Part shown: one piece after another, positions 1 to 8,689 of the stretch
Layout of the letters: the number at the start of each line of letters is the position of its first letter
Numbering within the stretch: position 1 is the first letter of the stretch
Source of the DNA: JADLDB01 sp040752975
GTDB lineage: Bacteria > Myxococcota > Myxococcia > Myxococcales > Myxococcaceae
DNA: 64,000 nt
Assembly (NCBI GenBank): GCA_040752975.1
Contig: JBFMHF010000013.1
Location: 14,942-78,941, forward strand
Direction: 5' to 3'
The notes under the pieces: generated by a model
Told to the model about the DNA's origin: nothing
Database searches by the model: none
What the model saw: only the letters and a program-made list of their open reading frames with translations
Position numbers and translations under genes: made by a program

Positions 1-1
1 C

Positions 2-484
2 CTCACCCTGGTGAAGCGCTACCCCTTCTGCGCCGCGTCCGGAGAGTTGGGGCCCAAGCGCCGCGAGGGCGATCTCCAGGTGCCCGAAGGCCTCTACGTG
101 GTGCCCGAGTTCAACCCCACGTCCAACTTCCACCTCTCGATGAAGGTCTCGTACCCCAACGCCTCGGATCGCCTGCGCAGCGATCGCGATCGCCCGGGCG
201 GACTCATCTACCTCCACGGCGGCTGCGCCAGCATCGGCTGCATCGCCATCGAAGACGGGCCCATCGAAGAGGTGTACCTCCTCGCCCTCGACGCGCGCGT
301 CCGGCCGATCCGCTTCGACATCTTCCCCAGGCGCCTCACGGACGAGGCCATGGCCTCCCTCGAGGACGCACCCCACGCCGCCTTCTGGAAAGAACTCAAG
401 CCCGCCTTCGACGCCTTCGAAACTTCACGCCGGCCGGCCCGTTTCACGGTCGATGCGAAGACTGGCGCCTACCGGATCAAGTAA
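2..484 (+). CDS. L,D-transpeptidase-fold protein, YafK/DpaA-like (5' end missing)
   Basis: The reading frame is already open at the window edge, so the N-terminus lies upstream; the GTG at 11 is internal to the fold. The core motif HGGCASIGC (bases 215-241) is the YkuD-family active site H-G-x-x-x-S-x-G-C. The preceding stretch LGPKRREGD followed by PEGLY is typical of the YafK branch. In E. coli the YafK member (DpaA) cuts the bond between peptidoglycan and Braun lipoprotein; other YkuD enzymes make 3-3 crosslinks. The nucleophile Cys and catalytic His are present, so the enzyme looks active. Its substrate here is inference. A periplasmic location is expected, but the signal peptide is outside the window. 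Confidence 0.8.
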   Translation, partial: LTLVKRYPFCAASGELGPKRREGDLQVPEGLYVVPEFNPTSNFHLSMKVSYPNASDRLRSDRDRPGGLIYLHGGCASIGCIAIEDGPIEEVYLLALDARVRPIRFDIFPRRLTDEAMASLEDAPHAAFWKELKPAFDAFETSRRPARFTVDAKTGAYRIK

Positions 485-581
485 CCGGCCGAAACAACAG
501 GCGAATCTCGACTGGGAACCCGGTACCCCGCGGGGTGTCAGAGCACTTACGATCGGGCCGATGCCCGGGCGGGAGGACGAA

Positions 582-1238
582 GTGCCGAGCGACGTCATGG
601 AGTTGCCGGCTCACGTGGTGGAGCCGCCGGGGGCCGACGAAGTCTCAGGCGACTACCCCGATCGCTTGCTCATCGCCCGGCTGCGGCGGCGGGATCCGTC
701 GGCCTTCGAGCTGTTGGTCCGCACGCACCAGCACCGCGTCTACGACTTCTGCGTGCGCATGGTGGGCGATCGCGAAGAGGCGTTCGATCTCACCCAGGAG
801 ATCTTCATCAGCATTCACCAGCACCTCGACAAGTTCCGCGCCGACGCGAAGCTGACCACGTGGATCTTCCGCATCTCGCGCAACCACTGCCTCAACCGCA
901 TCAAGTACCTCAAGCGGCGCGGGCGCGGGCGCAGCGACGAGTTCGGCGAGTCCAACGAGCTGTCGATCACCGAGTCGCTGGGCGGTGCCTCGAGGCCGGA
1001 TGACGCGGTGTCGGCTCAGCGGGAGCGCGAGCTGGTGCACAAGGCGATCGCCCACCTGGAGGAAGAGCAGCGGGCGCTGGTGGTTTTGAGGGACGTGGAG
1101 GGGCTGAGCTACGAGGAGATCATGGAGATCACCGAGCTGCCCGAGGGGACCGTGAAGAGCCGGCTGCACCGCGCCCGGGAGAAGCTGGCAGGCATTCTGG
1201 CGAGGCTTGAGGAGAGCCTCGCGGATCGAGGAGACTGA
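582..1238 (+). CDS. ECF-type RNA polymerase sigma factor
   Basis: Small sigma-70 family protein with only regions 2 and 4. Region 2 covers the stretch from FELLVRTHQHRVYDFC to NHCLNRIKYLKRR and includes the DLTQEIF core-binding helix. Region 4 is the helix-turn-helix LSYEEIMEITELPEGTVKSR near the C-terminus. The start chosen is GTG 582, because GGGAGG (571-576) lies five bases before it; ATG 561 and ATG 597 are in-frame alternatives, and the frame stays open back to 453. The acidic N-terminal stretch ahead of region 2 is not conserved in the family. The next gene starts five bases after the stop and looks like its cognate membrane anti-sigma factor, so this is probably a two-gene regulatory unit. 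The inducing signal is unknown. Confidence 0.9.
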   Translation: MPSDVMELPAHVVEPPGADEVSGDYPDRLLIARLRRRDPSAFELLVRTHQHRVYDFCVRMVGDREEAFDLTQEIFISIHQHLDKFRADAKLTTWIFRISRNHCLNRIKYLKRRGRGRSDEFGESNELSITESLGGASRPDDAVSAQRERELVHKAIAHLEEEQRALVVLRDVEGLSYEEIMEITELPEGTVKSRLHRAREKLAGILARLEESLADRGD

Positions 1239-1242
1239 CGTC

Positions 1243-1590
1243 GTGCGTCGCGAACTGTCGAAGACGGAAGTGGAGCGGCTCTTCGTGGGGGCCGTCGATG
1301 ACGCGCTGGCCGAGGCCGACGCCGCCACCTTTGAAGAAGAGCTGAGCGCCAACCCGGAGCTCAAGGCGCGCTTCGACCGCTACCGGAAGACGGTCGCGCT
1401 CCTGAAGGGCGCCCCGAAAGAGAAGGCGCCTGAGGCGCTGGCGTCCCTCATCCTGCGTCGCACGCGCCGCCGCCGGTTCCAGGTGCGCTCGCGCGATCTC
1501 CACGCCGCGTACCGCGTGCCTGCCGAGGTCGTCATTCCGCTGCTCATCGCCGTGCTGGTGGCGATGTTCATGCTGCTCGCTTCACCCTGA
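1243..1590 (+). CDS. Putative membrane-anchored anti-sigma factor (115 aa)
   Basis: GTG start at 1243, preceded by GAGGAG (1228-1233) and only four bases after the sigma-factor stop, so the two genes are almost certainly co-transcribed. The N-terminal two thirds are soluble and helical: acidic first, then a basic patch RRTRRRR. The C-terminus is one hydrophobic helix (VVIPLLIAVLVAMFMLLAS) with virtually nothing beyond it. The layout, a cytosolic sigma-binding part plus a single membrane anchor, fits anti-sigma factors. There is no H-x3-C-x2-C zinc motif and no periplasmic sensor domain, so the assignment rests on size, topology and position rather than a recognised family. Confidence 0.55.
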   Translation: MRRELSKTEVERLFVGAVDDALAEADAATFEEELSANPELKARFDRYRKTVALLKGAPKEKAPEALASLILRRTRRRRFQVRSRDLHAAYRVPAEVVIPLLIAVLVAMFMLLASP

Positions 1591-1689
1591 CGGCCCTGTC
1601 GCACCTTCGTCCCTGACACCCGCGCCCTGCCTGCGCGAAGGGCTGCGCAGCCCTGCAAGTCCAGTCGCCCGTTTCCGGACCGCCCCCCT

Positions 1690-1705
1690 CGGCACTAGCC
1701 TTGCC
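1690..1705 (+). promoter_or_regulatory. Candidate sigma-54 (-24/-12) promoter
   Basis: The segment CGGCACTAGCCTTGCC matches the sigma-54 consensus TGGCACG-N4-TTGCW. The GG (1691-1692) and GC (1703-1704) have the required ten-base spacing, and GGCAC and TTGC are intact. Transcription would start near 1716, just before the lipoprotein gene at 1735. A chance match in GC-rich DNA is possible, and no enhancer-binding site was identified. Confidence 0.4.
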
Positions 1706-1734
1706 ACGTACCCGGCGGCCGGAAAGGGGAGTCG

Positions 1735-2214
1735 ATGCACTGGCGTGTCGTACTGCTCGTCCTCGCGCTGACAGGCTGCGAGCTGATCAACCCGGATCCC
1801 ACCAAGCCGTCCAACAAGCCGCCGCCCCCAGCAACGAAGCCGGACATTGAGATCACCTGGCTGCCGTCGCTGCCCGGCTCGACCTACAAGCTGGTGACGG
1901 AGCTCTCGGGCGGCCGCCTCGCGCTCGATCCGGACACCAGCGACGCCCTCACCGCCCTGGGCTTCTGCACCGACGCCGTCACCACCTGCTACACGCCGGG
2001 CACCTTCGAGCTTGAGGCGTGCCTCGAGGCGGTGCCGGACTGCGCCACCGAGCAACCGTGGACCGAAGAGAACGTGTGCTGCCCCGCGGCGTGCAAGACG
2101 GCCTTCGCTGCGGCGGTGACGGGCGGCGAGGCGCCCAACCGGGCCTTCGAGCGGCTGTTCTTCATCGAACCAGACTGCTTCCCCGGTGTGCGCGCGATGC
2201 TGGAGGCCCCATGA
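1735..2214 (+). CDS. Cysteine-rich lipoprotein of unknown function
   Basis: The N-terminus MHWRVVLLVLALTGC is a type II signal peptide with lipobox LTGC, so Cys15 should be lipidated after cleavage. A Pro/Lys-rich linker follows (about residues 20-36), then a domain of about 120 residues with many cysteines, including an adjacent pair (VCCPAAC), which suggests disulfides in an oxidising compartment. GGAAAGGGGAG upstream of the ATG supplies a ribosome-binding site. Its TGA overlaps the ATG of the following secreted gene (ATGA at 2211-2214), so the two are translationally coupled and probably act together. No family recognised. Confidence 0.75.
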   Translation: MHWRVVLLVLALTGCELINPDPTKPSNKPPPPATKPDIEITWLPSLPGSTYKLVTELSGGRLALDPDTSDALTALGFCTDAVTTCYTPGTFELEACLEAVPDCATEQPWTEENVCCPAACKTAFAAAVTGGEAPNRAFERLFFIEPDCFPGVRAMLEAP

Positions 2215-4010
2215 CGCGCGCCCTCGTCCTCCTCGTGGCGCTGGGCGCGCCGGGCGCGTGGGCGTGGGAGTCGGCGTGCTCTTCCTTCTCCAACCCCGCG
2301 CAGGAGCCCGACGCGCTGAAGGCGTCGGGTGGCAACGCCTGCCAGCCCAACGGCCTCGACACCGCACGAGCGCGGTGGGTCGGCCGCTACGACGAGCACC
2401 GCGTGCTGTGGGAGGTGACGCGCGAGAAGGCCGGCCTGCCCGTGGCCACGTCCCTCACCACGCCGCTCCAGGTCTTCACGTCCAGCCAGCAGCTGTCGGT
2501 CGACGGGGGCGTCGTGTCGACCCTCGTGCCGGCGGCCTTCGAAGAGGCGACGCGCATGCGCTTCCGCCAGGTGACGGCTGGGGAATTGGCGCAGCTGCCG
2601 GACTACTCCTACGCGCTGTGGGACTGGGCGTCGGGCCACGAGACGTGCCCGCTGGCCGGCGCGAGCGACGCCACCGACTGCCACGACTTCGCGGCGCACA
2701 TGGGGCCGGTCAACTCCAACCACTTCGTGCCCCAGTCGCGCGGCTTCTACGTCCACTACCACGCGCTGGCGATGGGCCGCGCCGCGGAGTGCGCGTCGAT
2801 GAAGGCGAAGGTGGCCGGTGCGGGTGGCCGCTTCGACGCCTTCCTCCGCGCCTGCGAGTGGGAAGCGCTGGCCTTCGAGGCGGTGGCCCAGCACTTCCTG
2901 CAGGACGCCTGGAGCATGGGACACATGTGGCAACGCTGGGGCAGCGCCAGCCTCACCGACTTCCCCGGCGCGGACGACGAGGCGCGCAGAGATCGCGCGG
3001 TGCTGGTGGCGCTGGTGTCGGGGCTGTTGCACGGCGCGCGCAGCGTGCTGCAGGCCGTGCCCGCGTGGACGGGCTTCGACTTCAACGACGCCATGTGCGC
3101 GCCGTGGGCCGACGTCCGCTTCAAGACGCCGGGCGGCGAGGTGGGCAACGGGCTGGGCGACAACTACCTGCAGCTCATCGCGCCCTTCAGCGTCAACGCG
3201 CCGTACGATCTGCAGTCGCAGACGTTCTTCTCGTGCGCGGCGTCGGGGATGCTCGAGGTGTACCGCGCCGCGGGAGAGAACCACGGCCCGGCGGTGCCCC
3301 AGGCCGGCCTCGTGTCGGTCGACCCGTCGGGCCCCGCGTGCTTCGGCCAGCGGGCGACCAACGAGGCGATGGCGCGCGGCGCAGCCATCAACCTGAAGGT
3401 GGCGGGCGCGCAGGCGGCCATTCCGTTGAACGCTGCCTTCGTCATGAAGCTGGTGCCGCAGGTGGCGAAGAGCCAGGGGAAGGTGCCGGTGTCCGACAAG
3501 GTCCGCACCGAGTTCCGCCTGAGCCTCTCGCGCTTCGTCACCATGACGAGGATCCGCGCGAAGGAGGAGCCAGAGGGGACCGACGTCGCCGACGGCCAGT
3601 GGGGCGAGCTCCTCGGGGTGAAGCCCAACGCCCAGTACACCGCGCTGCCGTCGTACGTCGATCCACCGCTGCCCTGGAGCGCGACCGAACCGCAGGTGCG
3701 CCACCTGACACGCCTCTTCCACCGCGCGCACGCGACCGACTGGTGCCAGGCGATGAACGACGCGAGCCTCCGAGCCCTGAAGGACCACGCCGCCGATCCC
3801 CTGCTCGACGCGGAAGGACGGGCCGTCGCCTGCACCGTGTGCGCCGAGCTCGCGGTGCGGCACTTGCGCGTGGGCTCCTCGGCCGCGTCCTACGACACCT
3901 CGAAGGAGCCGCTCTGCGCCCTCCTCGCGCCGGGCAGCACCGTCATCTACCGGGAAGAGCCGGGGGTGACGGAGCCCTTCGCGCTGGCGTCGCGGTGGTG
4001 TTGTCCCTGA
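2211..4010 (+). CDS. Secreted zinc-dependent phospholipase C / S1-P1 nuclease-like protein
   Basis: 599 aa. The start ATG overlaps the stop of the lipoprotein gene. The signal peptide ends in GAWA, so the mature chain would begin with Trp19. Zn-dependent phospholipases C and S1/P1 nucleases also start their mature chain with a Trp whose amino group binds zinc. Further on, SNHF, HYHALAM and HFLQDAWSMGHMW have the spacing of His/Asp zinc ligands seen in that superfamily (H-F-x-x-D-x-x-x-x-G-H). Many cysteines are present. The protein is about twice the usual length of B. cereus PLC, with C-terminal sequence I do not recognise. Predicted extracellular or periplasmic hydrolase of phospholipid or nucleic acid; the substrate is unknown. 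Confidence 0.55.
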   Translation: MTRALVLLVALGAPGAWAWESACSSFSNPAQEPDALKASGGNACQPNGLDTARARWVGRYDEHRVLWEVTREKAGLPVATSLTTPLQVFTSSQQLSVDGGVVSTLVPAAFEEATRMRFRQVTAGELAQLPDYSYALWDWASGHETCPLAGASDATDCHDFAAHMGPVNSNHFVPQSRGFYVHYHALAMGRAAECASMKAKVAGAGGRFDAFLRACEWEALAFEAVAQHFLQDAWSMGHMWQRWGSASLTDFPGADDEARRDRAVLVALVSGLLHGARSVLQAVPAWTGFDFNDAMCAPWADVRFKTPGGEVGNGLGDNYLQLIAPFSVNAPYDLQSQTFFSCAASGMLEVYRAAGENHGPAVPQAGLVSVDPSGPACFGQRATNEAMARGAAINLKVAGAQAAIPLNAAFVMKLVPQVAKSQGKVPVSDKVRTEFRLSLSRFVTMTRIRAKEEPEGTDVADGQWGELLGVKPNAQYTALPSYVDPPLPWSATEPQVRHLTRLFHRAHATDWCQAMNDASLRALKDHAADPLLDAEGRAVACTVCAELAVRHLRVGSSAASYDTSKEPLCALLAPGSTVIYREEPGVTEPFALASRWCCP

Positions 4011-4067
4011 CGGTCGCCGTCAAACCCCTTGCCCGCTGCCGTGGCCCGTGGTGAGTGCTCCCGCGCC

Positions 4068-5804
<1,737 letters not shown>

Positions 5805-5838
5805 AGCGCCCGCGTCGTCCCTTCGTCCCCGAGACGCC

Positions 5839-7914
5839 ATGACGAACCTGCACCCGCGGATCGCGAAGTACGTCGGCTTCCACTGGGGCACGCTGGCCGC
5901 GTATGGCTTCGGCATCTTCCTCGCCGAGGTGCTCTTCATCGGCGCCTACATGGCCCTGGTGGGCAAGGGGTCGGTGCAGGGCGGGGTGGTGCAGGGCGGG
6001 CTGTCACCGGCGGCCGCCTTCTCGGTGGCCTTCTTCCTCGCCCTCGCGGTCACCTTCGTGGGGGGCTTCGCCGGCGCGGCCAACGCGCGCAAGCTGGCGA
6101 CGCCCGAGGCGACGCTGGCGATCCTCTTCTTCGGGCTGCCGATTCCCCTCTTCCTCTCGCTGCTGCACGAGGTGCCCGCGCTGATGCTGCGCGTCGGCTA
6201 CAAGCTGCGGGAGATCATCTACCTCGCGTCGCTGCTCGGAGAGGCCCGGCCCGCGCTGGGCTACTGGCTGGTCGCCGCCGCGCTGGTGATCGGGCTCTTC
6301 CTCGGCATCAACGCGGGCTTCGTGTCGACGTCCTCGGGGCGCCTCGATCTCCGGGCGTCCTACGAGCTCTTCATCGCCAGCCGGCACGTGTCCGTCTTCC
6401 GGCCCCGGCTCCTGGTGGGCATCGGCCTGGTGCTGCTGACGCTGGTGATCGCCCCGCTGCTCGTCTGGGCCATCTTCAAGTCCGTGGGCAACGTGGTGGC
6501 GCGGACCCGGATCCGCCACCTGGGCCAGAAGGATCCGCTGGCCGCGGCCGAGGCGCTCCACCACCTCAAGCAGAAGAGCCCCAGCCCCACCGCGACGATG
6601 ACCGCGCTGGCCGTCGGAGGCGTCGGCGTCGGCGTGATGGCGCTGATCATCGTGCTGTCGGTGATGAGCGGCTTCGAGGCGGATCTCCAGAAGAAGATCC
6701 TCGGCACCAACTCGCACGGTGTCGTCCTCAAGTACTCGCCGGAGATGCCGGAGTACGCCGAGGTGATGCAGAAGGTGCGCGGCGTGCGCGGCATCGTCGG
6801 CGCCACGCCCTTCATCTTGAACGAGGTGATGGTCAGCTCGGAGGGCAACATCTCCGGCTCGATGATCAAGGGCATCGATCCGAAGACGGTCGGCTCGGTG
6901 ACCGATCTTCCGGAATACATCCTCCCGGGAGGCAAGCTGGAGTGGCTCGACGAGCCCGAGAAGATCTCTGCGCGCCGCCTGACGGGCCTGTCGGGCTTCG
7001 ATGACACCCCGGCGACCTCCGACGGCCTGCCCGCGCCCTCTCCCGAGAAGCGCGGCCCCGAGGAGCTCGAGCGCGATCCGATGTTGGAGCTCCCGTCGGA
7101 GGAGTCCAACCAGGCGGTGGTGCTGCCGGGGCTGTTGCTCGGCCGCGAGCTGGCGTCGTCGCTCAAGGTGGTGGTGGGCGATCGGGTCAACGTGGTGTCG
7201 CCGGTGGGCGGCGAGCTGGGCCCGCAGGGGCCGATGCCGAAGAGCCGGCCGTTCCGTGTGGCCGGCATCTTCTACTCGGGCATGTACGAGTACGACTCGA
7301 AGTTCGTCTACATCCGCCTCGAGGAGGCGCAGACCTTCTTCAACGTGAAGGGCGCCACCGGCATCGAGGTGAAGGTGGACGACGTGGACAACGCGCGCGG
7401 CGCGATGAAGGCCATCTACGACACGCTCGAGGGCTACCCGTACCGCACCAAGGACTGGGGCGAGATGAACCGGAACCTCTTCGCCGCCCTGCGGCTGGAG
7501 AAGCTGGTGATGGGCATCATCCTGTCGATGATCGTCATCGTCGCCGCAGGCCTCATCGTGGCCACGGTGATCATGCTGGTGCTGGAGAAGCGCAAGGAGA
7601 TCGCCGTCCTCAAGGCGCTCGGCGTGCCCGACGGCGGCATCGTGAAGATCTTCCTCACCGAGGGGCTGCAGATCGGCGTGGCGGGAGGGCTCCTGGGGCT
7701 CATCGCCGGGCTGGCGTGGTGCGTCTTCCTCGAGCGCGTGGGCATCAAGCTCGACCCGCAGGTCTATTACATCCCCGCGCTGCCGGTGCGCATCGAGCCG
7801 TTCCAGACGGCGCTCTCGGTGATCATCGCCATCCTCGTCACCTTCCTCGCCAGCATCAGCCCGGCGCTCAAGGCGTCGGAGGTGGAGCCCGTGGACGGGC
7901 TCAAGTCGGAATGA
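5839..7914 (+). CDS. lolC: Lipoprotein-releasing ABC transporter permease LolC/LolE-type, with N-terminal membrane extension
   Basis: Inner-membrane subunit of the Lol exporter, which extracts lipoproteins destined for the outer membrane and works with the LolD ATPase encoded next. The C-terminal ~440 residues are a normal LolC/E: a first transmembrane helix (VGVGVMALIIVLSVMSGF near 255), a large periplasmic MacB-type domain, then three helices of an FtsX domain starting near 553 (KLVMGIILSMIVIVAAG) with the coupling segment EKRKEIAVLKALG. Ahead of this are about 230 residues with four to five extra hydrophobic segments not found in standard LolC (about 400 aa). A disordered acidic insert occurs near 375-410. 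Start ATG 5839. Its TGA overlaps the lolD ATG. Confidence 0.88.
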   Translation: MTNLHPRIAKYVGFHWGTLAAYGFGIFLAEVLFIGAYMALVGKGSVQGGVVQGGLSPAAAFSVAFFLALAVTFVGGFAGAANARKLATPEATLAILFFGLPIPLFLSLLHEVPALMLRVGYKLREIIYLASLLGEARPALGYWLVAAALVIGLFLGINAGFVSTSSGRLDLRASYELFIASRHVSVFRPRLLVGIGLVLLTLVIAPLLVWAIFKSVGNVVARTRIRHLGQKDPLAAAEALHHLKQKSPSPTATMTALAVGGVGVGVMALIIVLSVMSGFEADLQKKILGTNSHGVVLKYSPEMPEYAEVMQKVRGVRGIVGATPFILNEVMVSSEGNISGSMIKGIDPKTVGSVTDLPEYILPGGKLEWLDEPEKISARRLTGLSGFDDTPATSDGLPAPSPEKRGPEELERDPMLELPSEESNQAVVLPGLLLGRELASSLKVVVGDRVNVVSPVGGELGPQGPMPKSRPFRVAGIFYSGMYEYDSKFVYIRLEEAQTFFNVKGATGIEVKVDDVDNARGAMKAIYDTLEGYPYRTKDWGEMNRNLFAALRLEKLVMGIILSMIVIVAAGLIVATVIMLVLEKRKEIAVLKALGVPDGGIVKIFLTEGLQIGVAGGLLGLIAGLAWCVFLERVGIKLDPQVYYIPALPVRIEPFQTALSVIIAILVTFLASISPALKASEVEPVDGLKSE

Positions 7915-8621
7915 CCATGACGAGCCCACCCTTCCTCGCCGTCGAGGACATCTACAAGTCGTACTTCCTGCGCGGGAAGCGCATCGACGTCTTGCGGGGC
8001 GTGTCGGTCGCCATCGAGAAGGGCGAGCTGGTGTCGCTGGTGGGCGCGTCGGGCTCGGGGAAGAGCACCTTCCTCCACGTGCTGGGCACCCTCGACGCGC
8101 CCGCGGCCGGGCGCATGAGCTTTCAGGGCCGCAGCGTCTTCGACATGAATGACGCCGAGGTCGCCGAGTTCCGCAACCGCACCATCGGCTTCGTCTTCCA
8201 GTCTCACTACCTGCTGCCCGAGTTCACCGCCGTGGAGAACGTGGCGATGCCGGCGCTGATCATGCGGAAGGACCGCAAGGAGGCGCTCAAGCGCGCCCGA
8301 GGCCTGCTGGAGCGCGTCGGCCTCTCGCACCGGGCCGAGCACAAGCCCGGAGAGCTGTCGGGAGGAGAGTCGCAGCGCGTCGCCCTCGCCCGCGCCCTCA
8401 TCCTCGAGCCGGCCCTGCTGCTGGCGGACGAGCCGACGGGCAACCTCGATCCCGCCACCGGCGAAGGCATTCACACGCTGCTGCGCGAGGTGAACCGCGA
8501 CCTCGGCATCACCGCGTTGATCGTCACGCACAACGAGGTGCTGGCGCGCTCACTCCCGCGCCGCCTGCGCCTGCTGGAAGGCCGGGTCGTTCCCGCCGAA
8601 GAAGCCCCCGCACAGGCCTGA
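7911..8621 (+). CDS. lolD: Lipoprotein-releasing ABC transporter ATP-binding protein LolD
   Basis: ATPase driving lipoprotein release from the inner membrane. Walker A GASGSGKST (near residue 45), Q-loop in FVFQSHYLLPEF, signature LSGGESQRVALARA (near 150), Walker B LLLADEPTGNLD and the switch His in VTHNE are all intact. At 236 aa it has the normal length. ATG 7911 overlaps the lolC stop (ATGA); ATG 7917 is a second in-frame option. Translational coupling to lolC and the downstream bamA define an outer-membrane biogenesis block. The family also includes MacB-type ATPases, but the partner permease supports LolD. Confidence 0.93.
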   Translation: MTMTSPPFLAVEDIYKSYFLRGKRIDVLRGVSVAIEKGELVSLVGASGSGKSTFLHVLGTLDAPAAGRMSFQGRSVFDMNDAEVAEFRNRTIGFVFQSHYLLPEFTAVENVAMPALIMRKDRKEALKRARGLLERVGLSHRAEHKPGELSGGESQRVALARALILEPALLLADEPTGNLDPATGEGIHTLLREVNRDLGITALIVTHNEVLARSLPRRLRLLEGRVVPAEEAPAQA

Positions 8622-8689
8622 AATCGGGCGCCTTTTCACTCGTACCCGGGCCGTTTTTCCCCCTATATGGTGCGCCGCTTTCCGGACCC

